42,606 bases of DNA from an uncultured Verrucomicrobiales bacterium (GTDB lineage Bacteria > Verrucomicrobiota > Verrucomicrobiia > Verrucomicrobiales > Akkermansiaceae), in contig CAJQKQ010000098.1 in NCBI GenBank assembly GCA_905478925.1, positions 1 to 42,606 of the forward strand, written 5' to 3'. Made by a program: the position numbers and the translations under genes. The notes under the pieces were generated by a model, which had not been told where the DNA came from, searched no databases, and worked only from the letters and a program-made list of their open reading frames with translations. Of the stretch, positions 33,681 to 42,205 are shown piece by piece (position 1 is the first letter of the stretch; the number at the start of each line of letters is the position of its first letter).

Positions 33681-34618
33681 TTCCTTGGTTTGCGGGAGCT
33701 TCGCGGAGGAAGCGGTGGCTGGTTGGAGTTTCGGGGGGGATGGATTCGATGGCGTTGTTGCATTTGCTGCACCAGGAAGGTTTCCGGGATGTGGTGGTGT
33801 GCCATTTGAACCACGGGTTGCGGGGGGCGGAGTCCGCGGGGGATGCGCGGTTTGTTAAGCGGGTGGCGGGAAAAATGGGCTTCAAGGTGGAGGTGGGTAA
33901 GGTCGATGTGAGGGCGATGATGGAGGAGGTCGGAGGATCGCTGGAGACGGTGGCGAGGAGGGCGAGGCATGAATTTTTCGGAGAATGCGGAAGGAAGCAC
34001 AGATGCGGGAGCTTGTTGTTGGCGCATCACGCAGGAGATCAGGCCGAGACGGTGTTGTGGAACCTGATGAGGGGATCGCATGGTTGCCGGGGGATGCAGG
34101 TTTCCAAAGAAATGAAGTTGGGCGGCAGGAGGATGGAGTTGGTCAGGCCGCTGCTCGGTGTCAGGAAGGCGGATCTACGGGAATGGATGGAGTCGCGTAA
34201 ATTTCCATGGCGAGAAGATGCGACCAATGTGCAAAACGATGTGGTTCGGAACCGGTTGCGGAACGAGGCATTGCCTTTGCTATGTGAGATTGGCGGGCGT
34301 GATGTTACCGAGATGTTGGTGCGCGCGGCTGCAATGGGTGAAGGTTTGAGGGAACTTGCCGGGTGGGCAGCTGAAAAGGCCGATGCGGTCGATCCACAGG
34401 GACGACTGCATCTCAAGGTTTTCCGTTCACTTCCACCGGCTTTGCAGACCGAGGTCATGGCAGGATTTCTGAAGCGCCACGGCGTTCCGGGGATCAGTGC
34501 AGATCTGCTTGAAAGGAGTGTTTTTGTGGCTGAGCTTGATGGTGCGGCAAGCGTGAATCTTCCCGGCGGCGGGAGGCTGCGGCGGCGCGCGGGTAGAATT
34601 TTCGTGGAAGGGGTTTGA
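33662..34618 (+). CDS. tilS: tRNA(Ile)-lysidine synthetase
   Basis: TilS attaches lysine to C34 of the tRNA(Ile) CAU anticodon, changing its decoding to AUA; it is essential in most bacteria. The PP-loop is SGGMDS (residues 24-29) after KRWLVGVSGG, and VVVCHLNHGLRGAES, LLAHHAGDQAETVLWNLMRG and VRPLLGVRKADLREWM are the usual family motifs. At 318 aa it is a short form: the C-terminal part is reduced to about 70 residues after the PALQTEVM helix region. The start is TTG 33662, three bases after the fusion-gene stop and inside a short repeat; no other in-frame start precedes the PP-loop. The stop overlaps the next frame. Confidence 0.88.
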   Translation: MNIEGKIPWFAGASRRKRWLVGVSGGMDSMALLHLLHQEGFRDVVVCHLNHGLRGAESAGDARFVKRVAGKMGFKVEVGKVDVRAMMEEVGGSLETVARRARHEFFGECGRKHRCGSLLLAHHAGDQAETVLWNLMRGSHGCRGMQVSKEMKLGGRRMELVRPLLGVRKADLREWMESRKFPWREDATNVQNDVVRNRLRNEALPLLCEIGGRDVTEMLVRAAAMGEGLRELAGWAAEKADAVDPQGRLHLKVFRSLPPALQTEVMAGFLKRHGVPGISADLLERSVFVAELDGAASVNLPGGGRLRRRAGRIFVEGV

Positions 34619-34662
34619 GCGCAGGCTTGCTTTCAGCACGGAGATGTGGGCAATTTCGGAAC

Positions 34663-35853
34663 GTGCCAGATACAGAAGTAGACGCAGGGAAGAAGAGGCG
34701 CTGGAGCGGCTTCGTCTGTCCGGATTGCAGGTTTGTTTTCCGGGTGCCGAAGGATCACGATGGAGAAGGGATCATATGCCCCTCCTGCCGGAGGATGCTC
34801 AGGATTCCCGGGGAAGGTGAGGAATCCGCTCCGCTCATGGCTCCCTTGCAGAAAGTCGACTTCGCGGAACAAGAGCCCGATCCGCGTGGAGAGAAGCGGG
34901 TGAGGGCGACGCGCAAGAAAAAGAAGAAGGAGGCCGAGGTGATCGACTGGGATGCGAGTCCCGGGAGATGGCGGGAAACCCGTAAAAAGGGAAAACGTGT
35001 GATACGTCCGCTGCTCGGCTGGATGATCTCCATCGGAGCCGTGGTCGGTACGGTTTCTCTTATTGTGAAAGCCCGTGATACCGACAAGGCCGCTGCCGGG
35101 GACAATATCGAGGAGAAGCTGGATCAGTTTGACGAACTGGTGAATGCGCCGCTGATCCTTCCCGACGACGAACTTGTGGATCCAGTCGAATTGCCGAAAA
35201 TCATGGAGCGCAGCGAGGCTGACTTCATTGGTCTCGCTGAGCCGCTTGCTGAGAAGTTCTTTGCCGCGAAAAAAATCGAGGATATTCTTCCCATCGTACA
35301 TGACCCGAAAGGCGCCTGGAAAAAGATTCGTGCCTATTATCCGGGCGGAGTGATCAGTCCCTTGGAGATTTCGAAGTTTAATTCGACCGGGCGCGTGAGC
35401 TACAAGGACAACTTCGCCGCCGTGAGCATCATGACGGCCGACTTCGAGCAGAAGCAGCTGGCTTTCATCGAGGATGATGAGGGGCTGAAGATCGATTGGG
35501 AGAGTTGGATCGGATGGTCCGAGATGCCGTGGGCGGAGATCATCAAGAAAAAGCCTAGGGAACCGGTGCTGGTGCGTGCGACGCTCAAGTGGGTGGACTA
35601 CTACAACTTTGCATTTTCGGATGAGTCGAAATGGAGATCCTACCGTCTGACATCACCCGATGGTGAGAATATGCTCTACGGCTACGCGGCGAGGAACTCG
35701 CTGCTCGACCAGAGAATTCGCCCCGGTGAACCGAAATCCAATGTCGCGGTGATAGTGAAGATTCATTACCCGGAAGACGCGCAGTCAGGCAAACAGGTCG
35801 TCATCAGCGAGTATGTCGCGGATGGCTGGGTGATCGCCGGTGAGGGGGAGTGA
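34663..35853 (+). CDS. Zinc-ribbon membrane protein of unknown function
   Basis: This protein of about 396 aa begins with a CxxC...CxxC ribbon (FVCPDCRFVFRVPKDHDGEGIICPSCRRMLRIPG), then a lysine-rich stretch (RKKKKKEAEVIDW), one transmembrane helix (about PLLGWMISIGAVVGTVSLIV) and an extracytoplasmic domain (from about residue 150) with no motif I know. The zinc ribbon resembles those of verrucomicrobial membrane proteins. GTG 34663 (VPDTEVDAGKKRRW) is the preferred start. The frame opens earlier at TTG 34615, overlapping the tilS stop. It is cotranscribed with tilS by position. The stop lies within a tandem TGAGGGGGAG repeat (35841-35864). Confidence 0.55.
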   Translation: MPDTEVDAGKKRRWSGFVCPDCRFVFRVPKDHDGEGIICPSCRRMLRIPGEGEESAPLMAPLQKVDFAEQEPDPRGEKRVRATRKKKKKEAEVIDWDASPGRWRETRKKGKRVIRPLLGWMISIGAVVGTVSLIVKARDTDKAAAGDNIEEKLDQFDELVNAPLILPDDELVDPVELPKIMERSEADFIGLAEPLAEKFFAAKKIEDILPIVHDPKGAWKKIRAYYPGGVISPLEISKFNSTGRVSYKDNFAAVSIMTADFEQKQLAFIEDDEGLKIDWESWIGWSEMPWAEIIKKKPREPVLVRATLKWVDYYNFAFSDESKWRSYRLTSPDGENMLYGYAARNSLLDQRIRPGEPKSNVAVIVKIHYPEDAQSGKQVVISEYVADGWVIAGEGE

Positions 35854-35878
35854 GGGGGAGTGAGGTAGACGCAATGGA

Positions 35879-36304
35879 ATGATGGTTTGCCTCTGGCGAT
35901 ACAAGAACAACACTCGGAACTATCCCGGTTATCACCTGAGCGCCGATCTGGAGGGATGCCGGTTTCTTCGGGAGAATCTTTCCACTATCGGAAACAGGTT
36001 GACCATTCCCCTGAACAAACCGGACAAGGCAGTTCTTTCGGTTCCAAATAATCAGGGTGGCAGAGCAAGGTTTATTTCAGGCGGGAAGCTGCGTGTTGAG
36101 ATTATCGCGAACCTTTCGGATGATCACTTCGAATTCGATGAGCGGGAGGAAACCATTGTCCTGACATGCTCACGATCGCAGATCGGTTGTCTTTTGCGTG
36201 GAATTGAAGACATTGAGAGCGGAGAGGGTGACTACTGTATAAGAGGTGATGGGGCTCACGCCCTGTGGTTCTGGTGGCAGACAGGGGATGGCAAAATTGG
36301 CTGA
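35879..36304 (+). CDS. Hypothetical protein, 141 aa
   Basis: I do not recognise this protein. It is soluble with no signal or transmembrane segment and has a mix of beta-like stretches (GGRARFISGGKLRVEIIANL, EETIVLTCSRSQIGCLLRGI) and an aromatic end (ALWFWW). Its DNA is somewhat less GC-rich than that of neighbouring genes, suggesting an acquired or orphan gene. It starts at ATG 35879 or the adjacent ATG 35882, 26 bp after the zinc-ribbon gene. The gene converges with the broken sulfatase. Confidence 0.45.
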   Translation: MMVCLWRYKNNTRNYPGYHLSADLEGCRFLRENLSTIGNRLTIPLNKPDKAVLSVPNNQGGRARFISGGKLRVEIIANLSDDHFEFDEREETIVLTCSRSQIGCLLRGIEDIESGEGDYCIRGDGAHALWFWWQTGDGKIG

Positions 36305-36331
36305 CAAGAATTCCGGCGAAACCCGGACGCA

Positions 36332-36987
36332 TCAATTGATGTCCTTGGACCACGGATGTGGCTTGTCGGTTGCCCATGCAGCGCGTCTGTTTTCTCCGAT
36401 TTCATTGTCGAGTTCCTGCATGCTGGCAGTCATCGCCGTTGTGCGCTCCGGTTGCTTGGAGGCGAGGTCATTTTTCCCGCCGATGTCTTCCGCAAGATGG
36501 ACCAGCATGGGCTTCCGCTTCTTGTTCTTGCACGAGGAGTTCAGTAGTACTTTCCATCCGTCTTTGCGGAGGCCGATGAGTTCGCCCCTCGCCGTGTAGT
36601 GGATGAATTCGTTGCGCTCGGATGGGGTGTCTCTGGATAGTGGCCGAGGTGCCATTTTTCGATCGCGGTGGTGGCGTAGCCGGCGGAGCTGAAATGATCG
36701 GCGAGCGTGTATTCGTCTGGATGGATGCCCTTTTTGCTCTGTGGGAAAAGGACGTGCTTTTCGAGGCTCACCCGTTTCGGGTAGCAACCGGTCAGCAGCG
36801 CGGCTCGCGACGGCGAGCATACGGAAGACGCCACCATGAAGTTGGTGAAACGTTTCCCCTCGGAGGCAAGGCGGTCGAGGTTGGGGGTCTTGATTTTCTT
36901 CGAGCCGTAGCAGGTAAGGTCGTTGTAGCCCATGTCGTCGGCGAAAATCAGGATCACGTTCGGCTTTTGGGCGGCGATGGCTGCCGT
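36332..36987 (-). pseudogene. Type I sulfatase, internally deleted and frameshifted
   Basis: On the minus strand the N-terminal part of a sulfatase is clear: NVILIFADDMGYNDLTCYGSKKIKTPNLDRLASEG, then ASSVCSPSRAALLTG, with the CxPxR formylglycine motif, and TTAIEKWHLGHYPETPHP. It stops being in frame near 36630, where it meets the family's C-terminal region (ERNEFIHYTARGELIGLRKDGWKVLL, then LVHLAEDIGGKNDLASKQPE) in another frame. A full sulfatase is about 450-500 aa; only about 110 + 100 residues remain, so the central catalytic/substrate part was deleted. A signal peptide and start are not evident. It lies upstream of the metal-import genes. Confidence 0.85.
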
Positions 36988-37073
36988 TCTAGGGGAGTGC
37001 CTCTGATCCCAACAAAGAAAATTATTGCTGCCTAGATTTACGAGGCAGCCACTTCGAGAGAATACTTTATAAA

Positions 37074-37087
37074 TTAGCCTTGCCTAA
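37074..37087. promoter_or_regulatory. DtxR/MntR-like operator, copy 1
   Basis: TTAGCCTTGCCTAA is an interrupted palindrome with TTAG and CTAA outer arms plus an inner C..G pair. It lies 30 bp before the outer-membrane barrel gene start. It matches copy 2 at 37899 in TTAGnCnnGnCTAA form, a layout known for DtxR/MntR-family repressors. Confidence 0.6.
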
Positions 37088-37116
37088 GTTTATTAGTAGC
37101 GGCTATTTCAGGCCGT

Positions 37117-37890
37117 ATGAAAAATATTACGTCGACGACGATAGCGATCATGGCCGCAGCAGCGGGAGGGTCACAACTTACGGCACAAACGGAGAATCTT
37201 CGCCCGTTGAGCACGGATCGGCCGGATGCCACGGAGAGCCCTTACACGGTGGATGCGGGACATTACCAATTCGAGGTGGAGATCGGCTCCATGACCAGGG
37301 ACGGCGGGGAGAAATCCTACGGCCTAGGCGAAGTTAACGTGAAATACGGGGTGGATACATGGACCGACGTGCAGTTCGTCCTGCCGCTGTATAATCATAT
37401 CGCCGGTGGGGCGGGGGGCTTCGGCGATATGCAGATCCGAGTGAAAAGGAATCTGTGGGGAAATGACGAGGGCGGAACGGCGCTCGCTGTGATGCCGTTC
37501 ATCCAACTTCCAAGCGGTGCCGATGGAATCAGCAGCGATGAGGTGGAGGGCGGTATCATCGTCCCATTCGGGTTCGAGGGGGCGTGCGGATGGGGCTACG
37601 GAATCCAAGCGGAACTCGATGTCGTCGCGGACGAACTCGGCAGCGGGCATCATTTTTCTTTCCTCACCTCGGCGACAGCCGCCCGCGCGCTCACGGAAAA
37701 TCTGGGAGTATTCTTTGAAGCGGTGGCGATTTTTAGCGAGGGATCGGAAGCTACCTCGGAATACTATTTTAACTGCGGCCTCACCTACGGCGTGACCGAT
37801 ACCTTCCAGCTCGACGGCGGCGTTCGCGTTGGTATGAGTAACGATTCTGAGGATTTCACCCCATTCGTCGGATTCAGCACAAAGTTTTGA
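37117..37890 (+). CDS. Outer-membrane beta-barrel (phenol-MetA-like) protein
   Basis: This 257-aa protein has a signal peptide (MKNITSTTIAIMAAAAGGSQLTAQ, cleaved near residue 24). The mature part starts LSTDRPDATESPYTVDAGHYQFEVE and continues with alternating beta-strand-like stretches ending in aromatic FSTKF, the typical C-terminus of an outer-membrane barrel. The TDRPD...TVxxGxxQxE opening is characteristic of the transporter-like family grouped with MetA_deg phenol-degradation proteins. It is preceded by a metal-type operator and followed by the Mn/Fe ABC operon with the same operator, so it could be an outer-membrane channel for the metal. That role is inferred. No other genes separate them. 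Confidence 0.7.
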   Translation: MKNITSTTIAIMAAAAGGSQLTAQTENLRPLSTDRPDATESPYTVDAGHYQFEVEIGSMTRDGGEKSYGLGEVNVKYGVDTWTDVQFVLPLYNHIAGGAGGFGDMQIRVKRNLWGNDEGGTALAVMPFIQLPSGADGISSDEVEGGIIVPFGFEGACGWGYGIQAELDVVADELGSGHHFSFLTSATAARALTENLGVFFEAVAIFSEGSEATSEYYFNCGLTYGVTDTFQLDGGVRVGMSNDSEDFTPFVGFSTKF

Positions 37891-37898
37891 CCATAAAT

Positions 37899-37912
37899 TT
37901 AGCCAAGACTAA
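37899..37912. promoter_or_regulatory. DtxR/MntR-like operator, copy 2
   Basis: TTAGCCAAGACTAA, 36 bp before the solute-binding protein start, shares TTAGnCnnGnCTAA with copy 1. It should control the four-gene importer, and may sit near its promoter. Confidence 0.6.
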
Positions 37913-37948
37913 TTTTTCTAGTTGAAACGAATAATATTACACAAAAGT

Positions 37949-38899
37949 ATGAATCACAAAATGCTTCGACGAAATTTCGCAAAAATCACCTACGGCAGCC
38001 TCATCGGGGCTGGGGTCTTGCTCACCGCGCTCGGTTCCGTTTCTTGCTCGGAAAAGGGGAAAACCGATACATCCGGAAAGAAGCGTGTGGTTACGAGTTT
38101 CACCATTATCGCGGACATGGCGCGGGAGGTGGCGGGGGATGCCGCCATCGTGGAATCCATCACCAAGCCCGGCGCGGAGATCCACGGCTACGACCCGACC
38201 CCGAAGGATGTCGTCAGGGCGCAGCACGCGGATCTTGTGCTGTGGAACGGGATGAACTTGGAGCTCTGGTTTGAGAAATTCTTTGCCAACGTGAAGGACG
38301 TTCCCGGTGCGGTGCTGACTGAGGGAATCGATCCGATTGGGATTTCCGAAGGCCCTTACAGCGGGAAGCCGAATCCGCATGCGTGGATGTCGCCATCGAA
38401 CGCGGTGATTTACGTCGAGAACATCCGCAAGGCGCTGGTGGAAATGGATCCTGCGAATGAGGAAACCTACAACGCCAACGCGGCGGACTACACGGAGCGG
38501 ATCAACGCAGTCGCCGAACCGGTCCGTCGGAAGCTGGAGGAGATCCCCGAGGAGCAGCGTTGGCTGGTGACGAGCGAGGGAGCTTTCTCCTATCTCTGCC
38601 ACGATTTCGGTTTGCGGCAGCTCTACCTCTGGCCCATCAATGCGGATGCGCAGGGAACGCCGCAGCAGGTGCGGAAGGTGATCGATGCGGTGCGCTCGAA
38701 CGGCATCCCGGTGGTGTTTTCCGAGAGCACAGTCAGCGACAAGCCGGCGAGGCAGGTTGCGAAGGAAACCGGCGCGCGTTACGGTGGCGTGCTGTATGTC
38801 GATTCGCTGACAGGGGCGGACGGCCCGGCACCGAACTATTTGAAATTGTTGGAGGCGAATGCGGACACGATTCTGAAAGGTTTCACCGGAGGAAAATGA
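37949..38899 (+). CDS. Metal ABC transporter solute-binding lipoprotein (Mn/Fe/Zn, SitA/MntA-like)
   Basis: This periplasmic or outer-leaflet metal-binding protein (316 aa) belongs to the cluster A-I family. A signal and lipobox-like LGSVSC place the lipidated Cys at residue 33. The family ligands are intact: His79 in [11 protein letters not shown], His144 in [10 protein letters not shown], Glu210 in [10 protein letters not shown] and Asp285 in [15 protein letters not shown] and TSEGAFSY favour Mn/Fe (SitA/YfeA/PsaA-like) over zinc, as there is no His-rich loop. ATG 37949 is chosen; TTG 37922 and ATG 37961 are alternatives. It ends by ATGA overlap with the ATPase gene. Confidence 0.86.
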   Translation: MNHKMLRRNFAKITYGSLIGAGVLLTALGSVSCSEKGKTDTSGKKRVVTSFTIIADMAREVAGDAAIVESITKPGAEIHGYDPTPKDVVRAQHADLVLWNGMNLELWFEKFFANVKDVPGAVLTEGIDPIGISEGPYSGKPNPHAWMSPSNAVIYVENIRKALVEMDPANEETYNANAADYTERINAVAEPVRRKLEEIPEEQRWLVTSEGAFSYLCHDFGLRQLYLWPINADAQGTPQQVRKVIDAVRSNGIPVVFSESTVSDKPARQVAKETGARYGGVLYVDSLTGADGPAPNYLKLLEANADTILKGFTGGK

Positions 38900-39813
38900 G
38901 TAACACTGCGATAGCTGCTGAGAATGCCACGTCCCTCGTCGTGGAGGGCGTATCGGTGATTTACCCGAACGGCCACCAGGCGCTGAACAACGCCAGCTTC
39001 CGTCTCGGTGCCGGAACGATCTGTGCATTGGTGGGAGTCAACGGCAGCGGCAAGTCCACGCTGTTCAAGAGCATCATGGGATTCGTGAACCCGACAGCGG
39101 GCACGGTGCGGATCAACGGTATGCCGGTCAGGCAATCGCTCAAACAGCATGCCGTCGCCTACGTGCCACAGGCCGAGGAGGTGGACTGGCAGTTTCCCGT
39201 CAGTGTTAGCGATGTGGTGATGATGGGCAGATACGGAGCGATGAATTTCCTTAGGATTCCGCGTGCGGTCGACAGGCAGAAGGTCGAGGAGAGCCTCAAG
39301 CGTGTCTCGATGTGGGAGTTCCGCGATCGCCAGATCGGGGAGTTGAGTGGCGGGCAGAAAAAGCGAGTTTTCCTCGCCCGGGCGCTGGCGCAGGGAGGGC
39401 GGGTGATCCTGCTCGACGAGCCATTCACCGGGGTGGATGTGAAAACGGAGGATGCGATCATCGCCCTGTTGCACGAACTTCGGGAATCGGGCTGCATCAT
39501 TTTTGTCTCCACCCACAACCTCGGGAGCGTCCCCGAATTCTGTGACCAGGTGGTGCTGATCAACCGCACCGTGCTGGCATACGGTGCCACCGCCGATGTT
39601 TTCACCGCGCAAAACCTAGCCAAGGCGTTCGGCGGAGTCTTGCGCGAGTTCGAATTCGAGCAATCGACGATCCAGGAGCACGACGGGCAGAAAGTTCGGG
39701 TTGTCACCGACGACGAGAGACCGCTGGTCTTCGGCAAGGACGGGCACCTCGAATACATGGACCGCGAAAAACACGAGAAGCTGTTGCGCGAACGTTCTGA
39801 GGAGAATGACTGA
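38896..39813 (+). CDS. Metal ABC transporter ATPase (SitB/MntB-like)
   Basis: This is the cytoplasmic ATP-binding subunit (305 aa) of the metal importer. Walker A is [18 protein letters not shown], the Q-loop is [14 protein letters not shown], the signature [16 protein letters not shown], Walker [13 protein letters not shown], and the H-loop [29 protein letters not shown] is typical of the Mn/Zn ATPases. Residues after about 260 form a longer C-terminal tail ([33 protein letters not shown]) that may contact the regulator. GGAGG lies 4 nt before ATG 38896. It overlaps the SBP by four bases and the permease by eight. Confidence 0.9.
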   Translation: MSNTAIAAENATSLVVEGVSVIYPNGHQALNNASFRLGAGTICALVGVNGSGKSTLFKSIMGFVNPTAGTVRINGMPVRQSLKQHAVAYVPQAEEVDWQFPVSVSDVVMMGRYGAMNFLRIPRAVDRQKVEESLKRVSMWEFRDRQIGELSGGQKKRVFLARALAQGGRVILLDEPFTGVDVKTEDAIIALLHELRESGCIIFVSTHNLGSVPEFCDQVVLINRTVLAYGATADVFTAQNLAKAFGGVLREFEFEQSTIQEHDGQKVRVVTDDERPLVFGKDGHLEYMDREKHEKLLRERSEEND

Positions 39814-40690
39814 ATTTTTCCAAGAGCTGCTGGTTCCGTTTCAGTATGACTACATGCTGCGCGCCATCTGGGTCAGTGCGCTGGTTGGCGGCGTGTGTGG
39901 TTTTCTCTCTTCCTTCGTCACGCTCAAAGGCTGGTCGCTGATGGGCGACGCACTTTCCCATGCGGTCGTGCCGGGGGTGGCGATTGCCTACATCATCGGT
40001 GTTCCATTTGCACTCGGAGCGTTCGTCGCCGGGATACTTGCGGCGGGGGCGATGGCATTCATCCGCGCCCAGAGCAGGATACGCGAGGACGCGACGATCG
40101 GGATCGTCTTCACTGCATTCTTTGCGCTCGGGCTGGTGCTGATTTCGCTGTTCCCCTCGGGGGTTGACCTGAAAGTCATTCTTTACGGAAATATTCTCGG
40201 AATCGCCGGTGAGGACATCGCTCAGGTGGTTGGGATCAGCGTGGTGACCTTGATTGTGCTCGGGCTGAAATGGCGCGACTTGATGCTCTACTGCTTCGAT
40301 CCGAACCAAGCCAGGTCGCTCGGTCTGAGGGCGGGTGCGCTACATATCACGCTGCTTGCGCTGCTTGCCGCAACCACCGTGGCGGCCTTGCAAGCGGTCG
40401 GTGCGATCCTCGTGCTGGCAATGCTGGTGACCCCGGGGGCGACGGCTTATCTGCTGACCGATCGCTTCGGGAAAATGCTCTGGATCTCGGCTGGGCTGGG
40501 AGTTGTTACCTCATTGGGCGGAGCCTATGCCAGCTACTTCCTGAACGGTGCGACGGGTGGCTGTATCGTCACCCTGCAGACCCTTGTTTTCCTCGTCGCT
40601 TTCGTCTTCGCGCCGAAGCAGGGAATCCTCGCATCCCGCCGTGCCGTGCGGAAGGGCGCGGCAGCACCCGCATCCCGGCCTGTGACATGA
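39806..40690 (+). CDS. Metal ABC transporter permease 1 (SitC/MntC-like)
   Basis: This inner-membrane permease (294 aa) has about nine transmembrane segments. It starts [21 protein letters not shown]. The conserved region [23 protein letters not shown], the [11 protein letters not shown] stretch and [46 protein letters not shown] are family hallmarks. It overlaps the ATPase gene by eight bases and ends by ATGA overlap with a paralogous permease, so the importer likely uses a permease heterodimer (SitCD arrangement). Confidence 0.9.
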   Translation: MTEFFQELLVPFQYDYMLRAIWVSALVGGVCGFLSSFVTLKGWSLMGDALSHAVVPGVAIAYIIGVPFALGAFVAGILAAGAMAFIRAQSRIREDATIGIVFTAFFALGLVLISLFPSGVDLKVILYGNILGIAGEDIAQVVGISVVTLIVLGLKWRDLMLYCFDPNQARSLGLRAGALHITLLALLAATTVAALQAVGAILVLAMLVTPGATAYLLTDRFGKMLWISAGLGVVTSLGGAYASYFLNGATGGCIVTLQTLVFLVAFVFAPKQGILASRRAVRKGAAAPASRPVT

Positions 40691-41520
40691 GCCAATTTTT
40701 CGAACCATTCGGCTTTAGCTTCATGCAGGACGCGCTGCTGGTTGGCGGCCTTGTCGGCGGGATGTGCGCGCTGCTCTCGTGCTTCTTGATTCTGAAAGGT
40801 TGGTCGCTGATGGGTGATGCGATCTCGCATGCCGTCCTGCCGGGGATCGTGCTTGCCTACATCACCGGCATTCCGCTGGCGATCGGTGCGTTCCTCGCCG
40901 GGCTTTTTTGTGCGACGAGCACCGGCTTCGTGAAGCGCAATAGCAGGATCAAGGAGGACACCGCGATGGGCGTGGTCTTCACCGGGATGTTTGCCTTCGG
41001 GCTGGTGTTGTTCAGTAAGACCCCTTCTGATCTTCACCTCGACCACATACTTTTTGGGAACATCCTCGGGATCACGAGGTTTCAGTTTTGGCAGACAATT
41101 GGCATGGGCGGGGCGGTTGTGTTGGTCACCCTCTTGCTCAGGAAAGACCTGTTGCTGATCTGTTTCGATCCCGGACAGGCGCGGGTGATGGCCTTGCCGG
41201 ATCGTTTCCTGAATTATCTACTGCTGGGGCTGTTGGCGCTCGCCATCGTTGTCGCCCTGCAGGCGGTGGGGATTATCCTCGTTGTTGCGATGCTCGTCAC
41301 CCCGGGCTGTGTGGCACATCTCTGGACGGATCGTTTCGACCGCATGCTTGCGATATCCTGCGGATCCGCAGTGATTGCCACGGTGACCGGGATACTCATC
41401 AGCTACCATGCGGATGCGTCTACCGGTGGTTGCATTGTCCTCGTGCAGGCGGCCTTCTTCTTCGTCTCGCTACTGGTCGCCCCAAAATACGGGATCATCG
41501 CCCGGAAGCTGAAAAGGTAG
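40687..41520 (+). CDS. Metal ABC transporter permease 2 (SitD/MntD-like)
   Basis: This is a 277-aa paralogue of the preceding permease: [44 protein letters not shown] and ALQAVGIILVVAMLVTPGCVAHLW align with permease 1. It completes the four-gene sitABCD-type operon (SBP, ATPase, two permeases), all coupled by overlapping starts. It converges with the TPR gene 10 bp downstream. Both permeases keep the membrane segments, so the importer looks functional. Confidence 0.9.
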   Translation: MSQFFEPFGFSFMQDALLVGGLVGGMCALLSCFLILKGWSLMGDAISHAVLPGIVLAYITGIPLAIGAFLAGLFCATSTGFVKRNSRIKEDTAMGVVFTGMFAFGLVLFSKTPSDLHLDHILFGNILGITRFQFWQTIGMGGAVVLVTLLLRKDLLLICFDPGQARVMALPDRFLNYLLLGLLALAIVVALQAVGIILVVAMLVTPGCVAHLWTDRFDRMLAISCGSAVIATVTGILISYHADASTGGCIVLVQAAFFFVSLLVAPKYGIIARKLKR

Positions 41521-41530
41521 ACGGCAGGTT

Positions 41531-42205
41531 TCAGTTGCCGATTTGTCCCCGGATACTGGCAACGGCTTCGGACGCGCTGGGGTCTTCGGGATGAGTTTCT
41601 AGGAATTTCTCGAAATTGGAGAGCGCTTCCTTGAGTTGGCCTTTCTCGGCGAGTATCATGCCCTGCTCGTAGAGGGCGACCATCAACTCCGGCTCGGCGG
41701 AAATGGCTTTTGTTAGTGCCACGAGGGCGGCGTCCTTGTCACCGGTGAGCCGGAGAATGTGGCCGAGGGCGTAGTTCGTGCGGGCATCGTCGGGTGCGAG
41801 GGAGGCACCTTTTTCCGCCGCCGATAGGGCTTCGTTGGTTTTGCCGCTTTGCATCAGAGCTAGCGCATAGGCCGAGTGGATCTCGGGTCGGTCGGGTTCT
41901 GCGAGGAAAGCGGATTCGTAGTGGCGGATCGCAGAGTTCAGATCGCCGGACGATGCGGAGTCGGTCGCTTTCATGAGGAACTCATCAGCTTCGCTGAGTC
42001 CGAGCTCTTTGAGTTTCTTGCTGGCCTTCGCTGCGTCGTCCTTGCGTCCGAGGGTGTTCAGGATGACCACGTAAAGCTGCCAGGTCTGGGCATCGGACGG
42101 GTTCTCGGTGAGCGAGTTTTCCGCCGCGACAAGGGCTTCCGTGAAATCGCCGGTATGGATCGCATCCACCGCGGTATTGTAGTATTCGATGCTGGCTTCG
42201 GGCAT
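41531..42205 (-). CDS. TPR repeat protein
   Basis: This 224-aa protein consists mainly of tetratricopeptide repeats: MPEASIEYYNTAVDAIHTGDFTEALVAAENSLTENPSD, then KELGLSEADEFL, EIHSAYALALMQSGKTNEALSAAEKGASLAPDDARTNYALGHILRLTGDKDAALVALTKAISAEPELMVALYEQGMILAEKGQLKEALSNFEKFLETHPED. No signal peptide is apparent. TPRs mediate protein contacts; the partner is unknown. ATG 42205 is taken in preference to the 12 codons upstream (MESSRPSIRCPD). It converges with the metal importer. Confidence 0.82.
   Translation of the reverse strand: MPEASIEYYNTAVDAIHTGDFTEALVAAENSLTENPSDAQTWQLYVVILNTLGRKDDAAKASKKLKELGLSEADEFLMKATDSASSGDLNSAIRHYESAFLAEPDRPEIHSAYALALMQSGKTNEALSAAEKGASLAPDDARTNYALGHILRLTGDKDAALVALTKAISAEPELMVALYEQGMILAEKGQLKEALSNFEKFLETHPEDPSASEAVASIRGQIGN

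Noticed and set aside
37027..37049. Hairpin GCTGCCT/AGGCAGC as terminator or riboswitch
   Set aside because: It is a 7-bp stem with a 9-nt loop and no gene ending there. It could be part of a decayed sulfatase leader, and the evidence is too weak to call it.
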